DNA of 64,000 nt, taken from the NCBI GenBank assembly GCA_050084985.1, contig JBITNC010000001.1:195300001-195364000 (forward strand). The letters run 5' to 3'. How positions within the stretch are numbered: the stretch's first letter is position 1; each line of letters starts with the position of its first letter. The DNA comes from Nageia nagi. Taxonomy: Eukaryota > Pinophyta. The position numbers and the translations under genes are program-made. Below the pieces are notes generated by a model. The model was not told the DNA's origin and did not search any database. It worked only from the letters and a program-made list of their open reading frames with translations. Shown here one piece after another: positions 21,700 through 35,700 of the stretch.

Positions 21700-24600
21700 A
21701 TTACATTAATCTTCTTCATGTTCTAAATTTTTATTTTCAAATTAAGAACTTGATTGAATTTATGAGTATTTACTTTCTTGAACATTTTGAATCTAATTTT
21801 TTTATTTTGCATGATGCATAGATGCCTAACTCCTATTATATTTTCATGGCCTACTATGCATAGGCTACTTTCATATGAAGTTTTAATTTTACAACTTTTT
21901 AAATTTTGATAAAATATTAGTATTTTTTATAAATATAGATGGTATTGAAAATAAAAAATAGATGTTGAATCTTAACAAAATATAATCATGTAGTATATTG
22001 TAGGAAAGATATTTTTGAGATATGTCCAACAATATGTCTATTGATTATTTTTGGAATTAGTTTTCAAAATATATAAATTGATAAGGATTAAAAAATTATT
22101 AAATGTATTTTGATAAGTAATATATCTAAAATTCAATTTAACTAAATGTAATCAAATCAAAGATTAGGTAATTATAAATAGTTTCTTTCATTTTAATATG
22201 TATTTGATTTTATGTTGCATGAAATAATTGAATTATCATGTTATCATTATTCGAGTTCTTTCTTATATTCTTGATTTGGATAAATTATTTTATGTTGAGA
22301 TTCATCATCATATGACTATGTAGTATAATATCACCATTACTATTCTAAAATAGTGTGCGATCTCCATATACTTATTTAAAATTATGGTATACATTTGTTT
22401 ATGTATGGAAAGGGAGTTTTAGTTTTCTTATGGTACTACAGAGGTGCATCACCCTACTTGTTCCTTTTTTTTACGTTTGTACTCTCTATTCTTCCTAATG
22501 TCAAATCTAAAAGACCCACAACCTATGGTAATGTTATTTAACTTATGTTGGTACGGAGCATTTTGAATATATTTTTTATTATTTCATTTTTGACTTGGAA
22601 TGACTTTTACTTCTTATTGTAATTTAATTTTCAAGTGTTAGTATGGAATAATTAACTTGTAAATTTATGTTGCTATATATCTATACTTTTCTAGTATAGA
22701 GCTTAATAAAGTTTTATTAGTGGAATGAAAATTCGAAAAACAACTTAAATAAATAATGATGGTTTTAGTAAGAAGGATAAATAAGATTGTCTTTTTCATT
22801 TGATTAATGATAAGAGTTATATAAAAAAAACAAGACAATAAAATAAATACTTATTGAATTTATAAGGTGATTAATTCTAATTATTAAATAGGAGAAGTAT
22901 ATAGATATGATAGGAGATCAAATTTTGATAAAATATATTTCTCTTAAATATATTAGTCTTGTATGAGTATAAATATGATAAACTTTTGATACTTTAAATA
23001 GGGTGGTATGATAAGGAGTATTATATATCCCCTCTAATAATAATATTGGATTTGTAGTATTTTCTTCTTGTATTTAGTTATTACATGTCCATTTTAAAAG
23101 ATTTGGAAGAAATTTTTGGATGTGGTAATGAAATTAGAAGTTTAATAATATATCCTTTAGTGATAGTGATGCTTCAAAATATATTTATGATTGGTGAGAA
23201 TATTAATCAACTATCATAGGAGATTAAGTATTTCATTAGTTTCTTGTGTAGGTATCTAATAACTAATTATCAAGCATCATCATAACTTATAGCATTTTAA
23301 TGGTGTGACCAATTTGATATATGGATGAGTTATTAGCTATCTTAATGGGGTTTGTTCTAATATAAAATGTACTTATATATTTTGGTTCATTAGGAAAATA
23401 TGTATTTATTGGTGAACCTATTGAGGTATTTGAGACCTTCAAGGGTTGTACCTTTGTAAGTTGTTGAACTATTTTGAGATAAATAACTAGTAGTATTACA
23501 TTAAAAATAAGGATGAGACTTTAATAACTTGAGATTAGTTATGAATCATTACAAGAGATCAATGAGAATATCAAATTAAGTAACAATATTTTTTTTATAG
23601 GTAAAAAAAAATTATATTAATTCATGGAATATGTACAAAGGATGCAAAAATAGCTTTTGCCTACTCAAGAATAAAACATAATTAGTTTACAAAACCATAG
23701 ACAACAACTCAAAATGGTCCAATGGTAGTGACAAATTTGCAAAGGAAGAAATGAGCCTCACTAGGGATATATACAAAATTGCAAAGGAAGAATATGAGCC
23801 AAAAATTGTATAAGTGTCACTTATAACATTGGGTAGAAAGACTAATGAGCCTAAAATAGGGACTATTGTGATAAAATTTTGAAACCTACTTTGGAGAATA
23901 GAGGATCATGTTAACTAACCAATTGTGTGCCTTCATTTCCAATCCATTGAGATAAGTTTGGAGGACGATAGAAGCTTGAGGGATGAATTGCTTGTATGAT
24001 CCTAGAAGATGGTTGGTAGGTAGCATAAATGAACTTATTGAATGACATTCTAGGAGGAGACTTTTATGGGGAAGAAGCCACATAGTAATTAAGTAATAAT
24101 GTTTGAGTGTTATTAATTCTTGGATATTTGAAGCTTGATATATAAAATAGTAAAATATGATATGAATTTGGATAAGATAAAATCAATGGGAAATTTTATA
24201 TAAGGTTTGTTCTTAATACTTGAGATATATACTTTTCAAAAATCATAGATTATTATGCTTGAACAAAATTAGGAAATTAATTTGTTATTATTATTTAAGT
24301 TCATGAATTTTTTTTTTGTCAAAATAATAAGGAGAATTATTAAAGTCCTATACAATTTTAATTTCTTCTTATTATAATTCCATGATAGTGTATGTTGGCA
24401 TATAAAAAATGTATAAAATTTCTTATTGTTGAATGTACATTATGTATTGAATATACATTATTATACAATGTGTTTAATGCATATGATAATTGGTTAGTAT
24501 TTTAATTTAATAAACCATGATCATTTCTTGGATAGTATAATTGGAAAAAATATAGTTCTTAGGAAGCTTGTGGGTGGTTTCTTGAATGGAATTTATGGTT

Positions 24601-26660
24601 AGGATTTGAGCTTAGGCTTTAAGAAAAATGGAGAATTCATCTCATTACTATTATGATAGGTTTTTGTAATGAATGTGATAATTATGTCGTGTATGGTATT
24701 ATTCAAAGCATTGAATAATGAAAGTTTTCTTTGTGTATGCTAATAATTACTACCATTATTTTAGCATTTCTTAAGATTGCAAAAATAGATAAAAAGGATT
24801 TTAAATGAGTGTTTCTCAATAGAATATTATGAAATTCATAATTAATTTTAGAATTATTTTTAATTTGAATTTATAAAAAATTTAGGTACTATGTATATCA
24901 TAGTTTGTATAATTTATAACTTATAGTCATAATAGAAATCATATTATTAGTAAACCTAAAATGGAATTTATATTCATGTTTAAGATTAATGTTTATTATA
25001 TTTTGCCTTAGGTTCAATCCTACCTAGTGGTTTTATACTTTGGAACACACTAGTGCATTAGTTATACACTATGGCTAATATGGGAAAGGTATATATCATG
25101 GTAATTATTGTATACCCATATTATTAGTCTCTTTTATTGTGAGATAATGATTATTACACAAATCATTGTGTTATTAACTTGCACTAAGTAATAGATGTAA
25201 TGTTAAAGGGAAAATATACCATCCTTAAATATTATTGGCCCTAAGGGACAACCCTACTCAACATTGTAGTAAAGTTATCCTTGCCTACAATTGCATATAG
25301 AAAATGGAGGAACTATATATACCATCTCACTTGATAATGAAATTAGAGAGAGTGAACCCATAAATATTAATATGTAAAAGTGATATCTATATATTCATCA
25401 CTTCAACTAACTTGATTGTAAACTATAATAATAAAATACTCAAATATGGATATGCCTTTATTACCAATGATGAAAATGAGAATTGAGTGATTTCATAGTT
25501 AAACCTTTATAATTTGTGTTATGTTAAAAAAAATTATGGATATAATTATGTATCCATTCCTATTAGTATCTAATTAGAGTTGATAAGACTCAATTCTTCC
25601 ATGAGAGTAAAATAGATTGGTTTTCTTCCTTTGTATATTAATTATATCAAGGGTAAACCTTTTACTAAGATCTTAAATTGATTTAGGATAAGAAAGTATT
25701 GTATGAAATCTACAATGGTTAAAACTAGGCTAAGCAAGTGTAACCTTTTGGTGGATGATGGTGAGATATATGTTAAATAATTAACACTTTTTTTTATGTT
25801 GATCCAAATGGCATGATCAAGGAAGAGAGATTAAAAATGAAGCCAAAATGTAAGAAAGGAAAATAAAAAGGAATAACTAATTAAATCTACTCTAAAGGGT
25901 GGTATTCAAATGAAAATCACTTAATAAGAATATTTGGATGAAGTTAAAGGATATCATAAAGACAACCTACATATGGAAATCACTATAGTAAGTAGCTCAA
26001 ATCTAAGAGAAAGTAAAAAAAAATGGAATTTCTACTTACATGCAAGTAATATACCAAACATTTTCCAATAATTTATAACATATCTTTAAGAATACATTAC
26101 AATTCAACACATTCAATTGAATATGCTAAAGAGGTTCCTCTACATGATGAAACTTTAACTATGTAAAGGAACAATTATTTTAATATAATATATTTTATAT
26201 TCAATACTAAATAGCATGAATAAAGTAATTAAATAATATTATGGAACCAATTATAGAGCATGCAATAGTATATAAGAATAGTGCATTAATATCATTATGA
26301 TAATGGGGATAAAGAGACCATGATGGTTAGGTTCAAACCCACTTCAAGATACCCAAATAGTGAAATATATGCATAATAAGGACTTAAAGAGATAAAAGGC
26401 TATATTAATGAGGATTCAATCTAAAATAAGAAAATATAAGAGTAAGATCCAAATATATTATAGGAGGTTTACATAAGATAATGAGTAACAAGTAAATGAT
26501 ATGATTTCTTAATTATTAAAATTGATGAATCATGATATTAATGCATGACTAGTCATGACTAAAGTTTATTCAAAAATCCAAGAAGCATCATAGAATGGTT
26601 AAGATTATCTACCATTATGATATTTATGTATTTTTAATAACTTGATGGTATTTTTACATT
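21700..26660. other. AT-rich intergenic DNA, no gene recognised
   Basis: No coding family was identified on either strand. At 23590-24090 a T-run followed by 'aggtaaaa' opens a minus-strand region with a 65-codon open stretch; a roughly similar T-run and 'agtaaagg' start lies at 63528, hinting at the A-tailed 3' end of a dispersed element on the minus strand, but the similarity is weak. 25000-25300 has LTR-like texture without a partner. The remainder is unstructured. Confidence 0.45.
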
Positions 26661-26668
26661 TTAATTTA

Positions 26669-26701
26669 GGGTAAGTGCAAGAAGATGAGTCCCACTTTTG
26701 G
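26669..26701 (+). repeat. Left terminal-inverted-repeat-like end (~33 bp)
   Basis: GGGTAAGTGCAAGAAGATGA and the following GTCCCACTTTTGG are matched, in inverse orientation, at 50224-50255 with 3 differences or so. The base quartet TTTA immediately precedes it and also immediately follows the right copy, as a target duplication would. With the 22.5-kb copia insertion removed, the two ends would be about 1.06 kb apart, a size typical of a small non-autonomous DNA transposon. The superfamily is not clear: the ends do not start CACTA. Confidence 0.5.
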
Positions 26702-27246
26702 CCAAAAAGTGGAAGTATTTTCATTGATTTTTAAGTTTCATTTTAATTGATCACAAAATTTGAAGCACTTAGAGTTTGAATCTTGAAAAAGGTCATTCAA
26801 GTAAAAATATAGTACTCAAAGTCAAGTTTCCAAATATGTAATTTATTCCAATACCTAGATCATAGAAATAAATTTTTGATATGAATATTTAAAACCCATT
26901 TTAAAAAAAAAATAGTTTGAGGACCACACCTCCATCATGTCCCTCAAGCATACTTAGACCTAAATTACAATATTTTATTAAATCCTTTTGGGAAAAGATA
27001 CCTAAGATACTAAATATTTTGTAGGATTTTTTTAATTAATTTTTTATTATCCCTAATTATCATTTTGAAAAGTACTCATGTCCATCAAGCATAATTTGAC
27101 CTAAACATATCATTTTTATTTTATATTTTTCTTAACTTGTGGAGAATTCTATGCAAATTGTGAACATATTTTTTTCATAATTCTAAAAAAAATGAAAAGT
27201 TACTAAATAAATATGAAATCCTAGATTTTAAATTTTACGGACCCTC

Positions 27247-27737
27247 TAAATTTAATTAGAATAAACAAATAAGTGAATTACACAACCAAGTAGATGGAGA
27301 AACTATTCTATAATTCAAATGTATAAGAATACATTCATCAATAGACATAAAATAACTCAAAATTTCATAAAAAACTAATGAATATGTATTAGAACTTGAG
27401 AACACACTCCAATAGTCATTAAAATTTAAAATAAAGAATAAATACAATTCATAGGTCGTAGGTGACCTTGGATATTCATTTCATATTCTTTTTCAAAGCC
27501 AAAAAGGAGGCAACAAATGAAAATGAAATAACTTTTAAAAACTTTAATACTTAGTACCAATTGATAGGTTGGTTAACTAATTGGTAGGTTGGTTATGATG
27601 GTCTAACTAGTTGGCTAGTTACATAGTTGGTTTACAAGACATCAACTATCAGTATGTACATGTAATCATAAAATAGTAAGCTTAAGCTTTATGTGTTTTA
27701 TGAATATCAAGTTGATTTTATGCCTTCAAACTCTTCA
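27247..27737 (-). repeat. 3' LTR of copia C1 (left)
   Basis: It begins TAAATTTAATTAG and ends CAAACTCTTCA on the + strand; the first dinucleotide is TA in both LTRs, probably a mutated TG. It aligns end to end with 49284-49774 at the same length. It contains short internal direct repeats of 'ttggtaggttgg' around 27565-27600. Confidence 0.9.
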
Positions 27738-27760
27738 TCCTACCCCTTCTTGATAAGAGG
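27738..27760 (-). other. Polypurine tract region of copia C1
   Basis: On the minus strand the bases next to the 3' LTR read CCTCTTATCAAGAAGGGGTA then GGA. The purine run AAGAAGGGGTAGGA abuts the LTR as expected for the plus-strand primer. The corresponding position beside the right LTR is different sequence, as it should be. Confidence 0.7.
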
Positions 27761-27779
27761 ACCAATAATTAAGTCTATT

Positions 27780-28500
27780 ATTACAATAAATTTAGATTTT
27801 ACCATGGATTTAGTGAATATATTAGCCACTTAATCTTATGTTGGATAATACCTCAACTTTACTATCTCCTTATCCACCAAATATATAATTAAATGTGTCT
27901 GTAAATCAAAATATTCTATTCTAGAATGATGGATAGTGTTTTTTTTCCAACTTAATAGCACCTTGGTTGTCACAAAAATGGTAGTTGCATTTTTTTTCTA
28001 CCTTTGTTGGAAAAAAAATGGTAGTTGCATATTTTTTATCCTCTCTAATATGCTTCAACAACTATATCAACCATAAAGCTTATGTTGAAGTACTTCTCAT
28101 AGCTACATACTCAACCTCAATGCTTGAAATAGCTACAATGGATTATTTTCTTGAGCTCCACGATATCAAACGTAATTCAAGAAAGAAGCAATTTCCACTT
28201 ATGCCTTTTCTATCATCCAAATCACTACCCCAATTATTATCACTAAAACCTATGAGTTTGAACTTGGAACTATATGTATAATATATATTCCAAAATTGAT
28301 TGTTCCCTTCACATATATGAGGATTCTCTTTGTTACCTTGAGATGGATAATATATGGATCATTAATATAACTTACAACCAATGATACACTAAATTACAAA
28401 TCTAGCCTCATGTTTGTAGAAACAAAAGGATTCCAATAATACTCCTATACTCTTTCTTGTTCATTTTTGGAGTTCTATCTTCTTTGTAAAGATGTTCTCC
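27780..28500 (-). pseudogene. Copia RNase H domain (C1), decayed
   Basis: Readable on minus: KLIGFSDNNWGSD with DDRKG (the G-Y-x-D-x-D-W-A-x-D-x-x-x-R-K-S-T block), then a HSRIEYFDLQTHLI block (H-x-R-x-K-H-I-D-x-x-x-H) and LRYYPT-DQVANIFTKSM (the terminal D-Q-x-A-D-x-x-T-K block). A local duplication of about 37 bp around 27976-28026 ('aaatggtagttgcat' twice) and several stops break it. A 98-codon open stretch on + across it (27985-28281) is antisense and not considered a gene. Confidence 0.82.
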
Positions 28501-29450
28501 ATTGGCTTTAGGTGTTGCAATAGATGTGTAATTCTCTAATTTGAACTTCTTCAATATATCATGTGCATATTTTGATTGATACATAAAAATATCTTCCTCT
28601 TCTCTTTATGCACCTATAAGCAAAGGAAATAGCTCATCAAACCAAGATCTTTCATCTCAAACTCAACCATCATTTGAGTTTTGAAATCTCCATTCATCTT
28701 GATATTGCTTCCCATGAAGATCAAATCATCTACATACAAACAAAAATCAATATACAAGATCCATATGTCTTAAAATATAAAGCAGGATCACTTACACTTC
28801 TTTGAAATCCAACACTTTTTAAGTATCCATCAATTCTAATGTACCAAGCCCTTAGATCTTGCTTCATCCCATGCAATGCCTTTTTAAGTTTATACACTTG
28901 GTCTTCTTGTACTTGAACCTCAAAGCCTTATAGTTGTGCTACATACACCTCTTCATAGATGTACCCATTAATAAAGACACTCTTTACATCTATGTGTTGG
29001 ACTATCCAAATTTTGCTTGCAGTGAAAGAGACCACTATTCTTATTATTTCTTATCTTGCAATGAGTACAAATATCTCTACAAAATCCATATCATACTACT
29101 ATGTGAATCCTTTTACCACTATTATTTATTTATACATTTAAGTGCTCCCATCACTCTTGCATTTTATTTTATACACCCACTTGGAACTAACAACCTTTTT
29201 ACCTTTGGTAAACTCATAAAGTTCCCAATTTTCATTCCTCTCAATAGCATAAATATCATATTTCATAGCTTGCATTCAAATAACATTAGAAATAGCTTCT
29301 TCATAATAATATGGATCAATAATAGTTTCATTTGAAACAAAATTTGAAATAGAGGAATAAAGTGCATAGTTTACCATTTCTCATTTGGGCTCTCCACTAT
29401 CTTCATCTCCATAGAACTAAATATTCTCTAACCTTATGACTAGATTTGTA
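28500..29450 (-). pseudogene. Copia reverse transcriptase (C1), decayed
   Basis: Minus-strand blocks in order: KKVVSSKWVYKIKCKSDGS (the W-V-F-K-x-K block) near 29200, a poorly preserved middle, then FCLYVDDLIFMGSN near 28730-28700 with the catalytic YVDD intact, then EFEMKDLGLMSYFL (the M-x-D-L-G-x-x-x-Y-F-L-G block). Stops and frameshifts are frequent. Open + stretches at 28934-29335 are antisense. Confidence 0.86.
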
Positions 29451-29699
29451 TTTATTAGATTTACTCCTTGTAATTATTCTCATGGTGTTACCATTTATGA
29501 TTTGACTTAGTGGGTGATCCTTTGACATGTCTTGCCTCTGTTTCCTTGATTCATCATCCTTGCATTATGTGAGCTTGGTGGACTTGTACTTGTTGGGTTG
29601 TGGTGGAGGTAGAGGTTCTTGGTAAGCTTTTAACACTCACACTTGATGGTTGTCCTTTATTTTTCTAATTAACAACATGGTTGGGCTGAAATTTTTATG

Positions 29700-30298
29700 G
29701 TGTTCTATCCTCCAAACTCTCATTTAAAATTACTTACTTTTTTTTTTTCATTACTATACTCTCCCCCTTCATCGAAATTGACATCTCTAGAAACAATTAT
29801 CTTATGAGTCTTGGGATTATAGAATTTATAAGGTTTTGAATGCTCATAGTATCCTATTATTACATAAGCTTCAAATTTAGCATCCAAATTTTTCCTTTTT
29901 TCATCATTTACATGCACATATGCAAGACAACCAAACACTCTCAAGTGTTACAAATTTTATTTTCTTTTAAAACAAGCTTCATAAGGGGTAATTTTATCCA
30001 AACTTATTGTAAGACATAAATGCAAAACGTAAAAAGTTTTCTTACTACTTCAACCTAATAAATTTTGGATAGTTTCTTATTTTGCATCATGCTCCTAGAC
30101 ATCCCAACCAATTTCCTATTTTTCCTTTCCAATACATCATTTTGATTTGGTGTGTAGGGAGAGGTGAGGTGTCTCCTAATTCCATTATCTTTGTCATATT
30201 GAAAGAATTCATTACTATAGTATCATTTCTCAAACACTTAACATTATACCCACTTTGATTCTCAACAAAAGTTTTAATGTCCTTAAAATAGTCAAGTG
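29700..30298 (-). pseudogene. Copia integrase, second half (C1), interrupted at 30298
   Basis: Minus strand: KALDYFKDIKTFVENQSGYN followed by VKCLRNDT near 30300-30200 (the second catalytic Asp region, D-N-G-x-E), THQIKMMYWKGKI near 30150 (Q-N-G-V-x-E-R-x-N), then an open segment 29944-29720 with RVFGCLAYVHV, KRKNLDAKFEAYVIIGY, KPYKFYNP and SRDVNFDE, the conserved C-terminal copia blocks. The upstream half of the same domain is at 47581-47900, on the far side of element G3; the joint corresponds to the segment between 'KDKV-SI' and 'KALDYFK'. Confidence 0.9.
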
Positions 30299-30303
30299 CT
30301 TTA

Positions 30304-31182
30304 TGTAGACACTGAAATATGATCCACTTATACATTAAAAAATCAAAATATTAAAATTCCAATGATTAGGATACAATTGCTAGCAATTAGTAAAGGTCAT
30401 TAGTGTTCACTTATGATTGTTAATGACTCTAGAACAAAAAAATCAAAACTCAAAAAATAGAAGATGAACTATAAGTTTCATCCTCTCCACAAAAGTATGG
30501 ATAGAGAGGGTTAGTCAATATCTACATTGCCACTAGATGTGAAATCTCTTTGGCTATTTCAAGCTAATGATAAACTTTGACTCCCCCTTTTCAACCTTAT
30601 AGAATTCCACAAAATCCCATTAAAAAAATATATAAATACATGAGGTAAATAGATAATAAAAGGGGAAAAATTGAAGTAAACTTATGCTGGTGAAATGAAG
30701 ATAGAACTATGAGGTTTATTTTAGTTTGATTACTGTTATATACTTTTCTTCCTTATGTTAAGATTTAAAAAAAGTACAAGTATGTTTTAATGTGTTGTTT
30801 GAACATATGTGTAGGGTTCATAGGTGTTAAGATGTAGCAAAATTAAAAGGCATCATAGATACAGATGAAAAAAAGCCAGAACCTGAGAGAGTGATTCAAA
30901 TTAGTCAAAAATTCAAAGTTAAAGAAATGCTAGCAAATTGATATCAAGCATCAACATGCAACGTCATTTGCTAGCATTCTAATAAGGGTTGCTAGTGACC
31001 TTCCATCCATATACTAGAACAACCTATTTTATACATGCATTTGAAAATAGCCCTTTCATAAGGCAACTAGATCTAGTGATCTAAAATTTGTAATATCAAG
31101 GTCTTCCAAAAAATTAAAAAATTTCAATTTGTATTAACTGTATTTGTACTGTTTGCTAATAGGGTTGATATTTTGACTAACA
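30304..31182 (+). repeat. 5' LTR of G3
   Basis: Starts TGTAGACACTGAAATATGAT and ends TTTTGACTAACA, 879 bp. It aligns over its whole length with 46759-47639. TATAAATA at 30631-30638 is shared by both LTRs (47087-47094 in the right one) and is a good candidate promoter. Confidence 0.92.
30631..30638 (+). promoter_or_regulatory. TATA box in 5' LTR of G3
   Basis: TATAAATACATGAG is retained in both LTRs although the surrounding bases have drifted. It lies about 330 bp into the LTR, as expected for the end of U3. Confidence 0.55.
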
Positions 31183-31186
31183 TTTT

Positions 31187-31204
31187 TGGTGCTAGAAGGA
31201 GGCC
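31187..31204 (+). other. Primer binding site of G3
   Basis: TGGTGCTAGAAGGAGGCC follows the LTR end after four T residues. It starts TGG, as a tRNA 3' CCA complement should, and lies at the right distance. The tRNA used was not identified with confidence. Confidence 0.7.
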
Positions 31205-32755
31205 TTGAACCTTCGAAGATAGGGAGTTTGCTTTATTGTATTTAATTATAATTTCTTTATCATTTATTATCAATCTAATTTATCTAGTGTGCTAACTTCA
31301 AATTTTGTAATCTATGTTTTTACTCAAACTCTATAGGAAATGGTAGTGATTATAATTGGATGTCAATGATTGATATTGAATGCCAACAATTAGTTTAGAA
31401 CATTAATTATTGGAGTATAGGTTCCATAATACCCTTTTGCATTTTGATATCTAGGCACTAAATAAAAAGAGGCAAATAATATACAATTTGCCTATGATTT
31501 ATTTAATCAGAGTGCATACAAGAAAGGGTAGATGAAATGCTAAAGTTATTTTACATATGAAAAGTGATTTGATATTTAAGTGTTTTTTGGGCTTTCTTTT
31601 TATAGGGATTGTTATACTCATATAAAAACTTTTGTTATCTTATCCACATATGCTCTCCCTTTATGCTGAAAGGTTATCTTAGGTGATGAGAATGGATTTG
31701 ATAATAAAAATAAATTAACCTTTTTCATATTTTCACATAATTTGGAAAGAACTAAATTAAGTTACTTCCATAATTGGAAGGGTTAAATGAATCATATTTA
31801 AGCTAGGAATGAATTTAAGGTAAATGAATCGAGATTTTGGGTAGTTAAAATATTAAATAGTACATTAATTATTTGGGATCATTTTCACATTTAAAACCCT
31901 CATTTGCTAAGTAGGCCTTTGCTCTTACACTATTAGTGATTTTGAGAAATGTAAGAAAATAATGAAAGAGGAAATGAATTCACTTTGTTTTGGAATGAAC
32001 CTCACATTAACACTCTTAAAGATGTTTGCCCTTACCACTCTAATGGAGGTCAAAGGGATATGTGACTCTTAGAAGGGTAATTGAATCTCATTTTAATTAA
32101 TTTATCTACACATAATTGATTCTTACTAATTCTACCCTTACCACTCCAATGGAGGTCAAAGGTTGAATGTGACTAGTAAGAAGAGGTAATTTACCACACA
32201 TAATACTTCCACAACTAGAAAGAGTTGATGAGTCTCATTTAAAGTTGGTTAATGAATCTCACTTAACATAATAACTAAAAATAACAATGGGGCTTTTTAG
32301 ATTAAGATTAATTTAATTAAAATTTTATTTATATCACATTAAAATAAAGATAAAAATAGACATGAATGCTTGGGAGGAATAGTTTGCATAAGTATATTTT
32401 ATTTGTTAAGTTGCATTTCATGAGACTTCTATATTTTATTTTATTTTTATCTATTAAGTATAAGTATATTTTTTAGGTACCAAGAAATGAATTTACTTTA
32501 TAAATCCTTTAGTAATACCAACTTACCCTATTAAAACACCTGACTAGAACAACAAATTTAGGAAAAACTAAATTACATTAAAAAGAATCTAAAAAAAGAA
32601 AGATTTTTTGTTACAATTACTAGTTTAAGATAAGATAAATATATCAATAAGTATATGCATGCATGTAGGATGTTTATGCACAATTGTTTTCTTTACACAT
32701 TAAAATCATAAAAGTTAAAAAATATAGCTTAGTTATGTTGTATATTTTTTAAAAT
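31205..32755 (+). other. 5' leader of G3, no gene seen
   Basis: About 1.5 kb between primer site and the first gag-like reading frame. It contains a pair of repeated phrases near 32010-32060 and 32135-32180 ('cttaccactctaatggaggtcaaagg'). No reading frame longer than background was recognised. Confidence 0.5.
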
Positions 32756-32756
32756 A

Positions 32757-35700
32757 TGGTCCAAACTCATTCACAAATGGCTCGACAAGGTAGAGAAGTT
32801 CCAAGTTCCATTAATTTAGAAGAAATAAATAGAACTAGTTTATATTCACTACAACAAGTTCCACATCATGAATCAAATATTGAACCATTGTTTCAAGAAG
32901 TGTATCCAAAATATTTTGAAATGAATCTAATTCAAGAATCTTTTGAAAAAGAAAATATTGAAAGACTTAATACAACACAAGAAACATATACGAAGCATGA
33001 TCTTACATTGATATATGCTAGAAAAAAATAACTCAATTATGTATACCTCAAGCTTCTCCTCATGTTCATAATCTTTCTTCATGTGATACTCATTACAATT
33101 TAGTTGAATTACCTTTAGAATCATCTGCACAAATTCCAAATGAATTAAAACTTCCATTGAGTACACATAAAGCTGACCCTGTATTGCAAAATGAAGTGTT
33201 TAAACCAAAGTATGTAAAAGTTAAGAAATATTACTAGATGGTTCATTTGTTCTTTCCCATGTTAGACAATCATATTATACACCATCAACAATTTCAAGAG
33301 AGATAAAAGACATGTATAATAAGGTATCTATACATATAGCTAGTCCTATGTCACAAAATTTAGAAGTATTTACTTCATTTTATAATCCTTATTAGATTTT
33401 GCAACTTGAACAAAACCCTTATAAGAATCTTGTTACATCAATAATGCACTCATATTTTCAAATTATGCTATTTAAAAAATTATCAGAGTTACCAAAATTT
33501 AGTAGTAAATGATAAATGTTACAACCAATTCCTCCATATATGCATACAAAGGAAAAACCATTACTAAAACTTACACAAGAAGAGTTTCAACAAAATTTAC
33601 AAGAATATCATCAAGCTTTAGAAGAAAAAAAGGAAGAAGAGTTAATTAAGTTTACTCAACAATATCTAATACCTTTTCAATAGATAGGAGATCCTCAAGT
33701 TGTATTACAAGCTTCTGATATGTAACAACAATTTCCATCTCAAATTCAAAATACATCAAGGATGATCCAATAATTCCAAATTCCATCACAAATATAGTAT
33801 AATTTAGGTATGCCATAAGAAAATAAAAATGATAAAACACCTAGATATGAATATATATTAGATTTGTCTCAATAAAGTCAAACTCCTATAAGACCACAAG
33901 TGCAAACACAAGGTCATGTGGTATAGGTGTAACAAAAAGGAAAACAACCAATGTATTAAGAATAATCTAGTATTGTTCATACAACAAGTCATCCAATTAA
34001 AAGTACAATACTAGTGCTACAACCTCCAAAAGCACAAACCTTAACATCACAAGCATAAAACATACAAGTAAATCCCTATTACAAATTAACACAAGGATTG
34101 GATTTAAGTGGTAAACAAAACCAACCATAAAATTTCATGTCTTATGTACAAAAAGGAAAATCTATTCCTCAAATAATTCCTTTATAATAAATGCCTCAAA
34201 AAAAGCAAATTCAAACAACACCACATCAATATCAAACTTCATAACAACAACCATAAGTTTAGTTACAACAACCTATATTTCAAAATAGGTATTTACCTAT
34301 TTAGCAATAAATTCACTAGTTATTCAACCATCTCAAAATCAACAAGTGATTCTATAATCTCAACAACAATCATATAGCCAACAACCAAATCAACAAGCTA
34401 TATCTTATCCCCAAGTGTAAGGTAAATTATCAAATTATCAATTTATCACACAATTGCCACTATAGGGTAAAAAGATAGAATATCACCTATGATCCAACAA
34501 CAACAACCACAATATGTACAATAAACTTATCAAGTACCACAACCATTACAATTAATAGAAACTTCATAATAAATTACTCAAACACAAATGTTAACTTATC
34601 AATAAACACAACAATAAGTTGTTTCTTATAGTCAAGGTTATTCTGGATTACTACCAGAAGCATCCCAAGGATATCAAGAAGAAAATGATCATGAAATTGT
34701 TTCAGCCAAAATTCAATCAAAAATGAGTAAAGAAGATAATGAGGTAACAAAATGGTTAAAAGAGATAGAAAAACTATTGCTTAAATAGAAAAAGGAAAAA
34801 CTTTTATATGAGACAATCTATAGTTAACCAATACATCCAAGTGTTCCAAATAAGGATATACCTTATAAGTTTGAAATCCCTAAAATTGAACCTTTTAAAG
34901 GAAAAAAATATCCTAAATAACATTTAAAAAAATTTAATTATTTCAATTATTTAATTACCAATGATGATGCTTTAATGCTATAAATATTTCCCATGACACT
35001 TGCTAGTCAAACCATGGATTGGTATAATAGTTTGCTAAAATATAGTATTAAAACTTATTCTTAGTTGGCAAACTTTTTCTACAATATTTTAGGATTAATA
35101 TTATATATAAAAACTTCTATTATTGATCTAACAAGACAACAACAATTCCCTGATGAATCAATAAATGATTTCATTTCATGATGATGAGTAATTTTGATAA
35201 GCATGCCTTATACATTACCTCAAGAAGAATTAGTAAAATTATTTATTCAAAGTTGCTTAATACCTATAGCTAGCATGCTACTTATGCAACAATATAAAAT
35301 GTTTGAAGATGCTATCTCTCAGGTAGTAGTAATCAAATGAGTTAAAATTCAAGATGGCAAAATAAAAGGTAAAATATGAGAAAGATATATAAAAATTGAG
35401 ACAAACTAATAAGGTGATGCCAGATAATAAAGTATCTATCCAAAAAGAAGAAGAATTTAAGCCAACCTTATAAAAGGATGAAGAACCAAATAAAACCAAA
35501 AATTTGAAAGAGATACAAAACTTCCTAGGAATTTTACACCTTTATCCAAACTTCTTCAAGATATTTTAAAGAAAATGTTAGATCATAATTTAATAATATT
35601 ACTTGAACTTAGATAAGATGAAATGCAAAATGAAAACACTAAATGGTATAGAGAAAATGAATTTTGTAATTATCATCACCAAAAGGGTCATGATACAAAT

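Noticed and set aside
23590-24090. Possible LINE 3' end on minus
   Set aside because: Only a T-run and weak similarity to 63525 support it; no RT or endonuclease motif was seen nearby.
28934-29335. 133-codon open stretch on +
   Set aside because: It is antisense to the copia reverse transcriptase, whose YVDD and W-V-x-K blocks are clear on minus.
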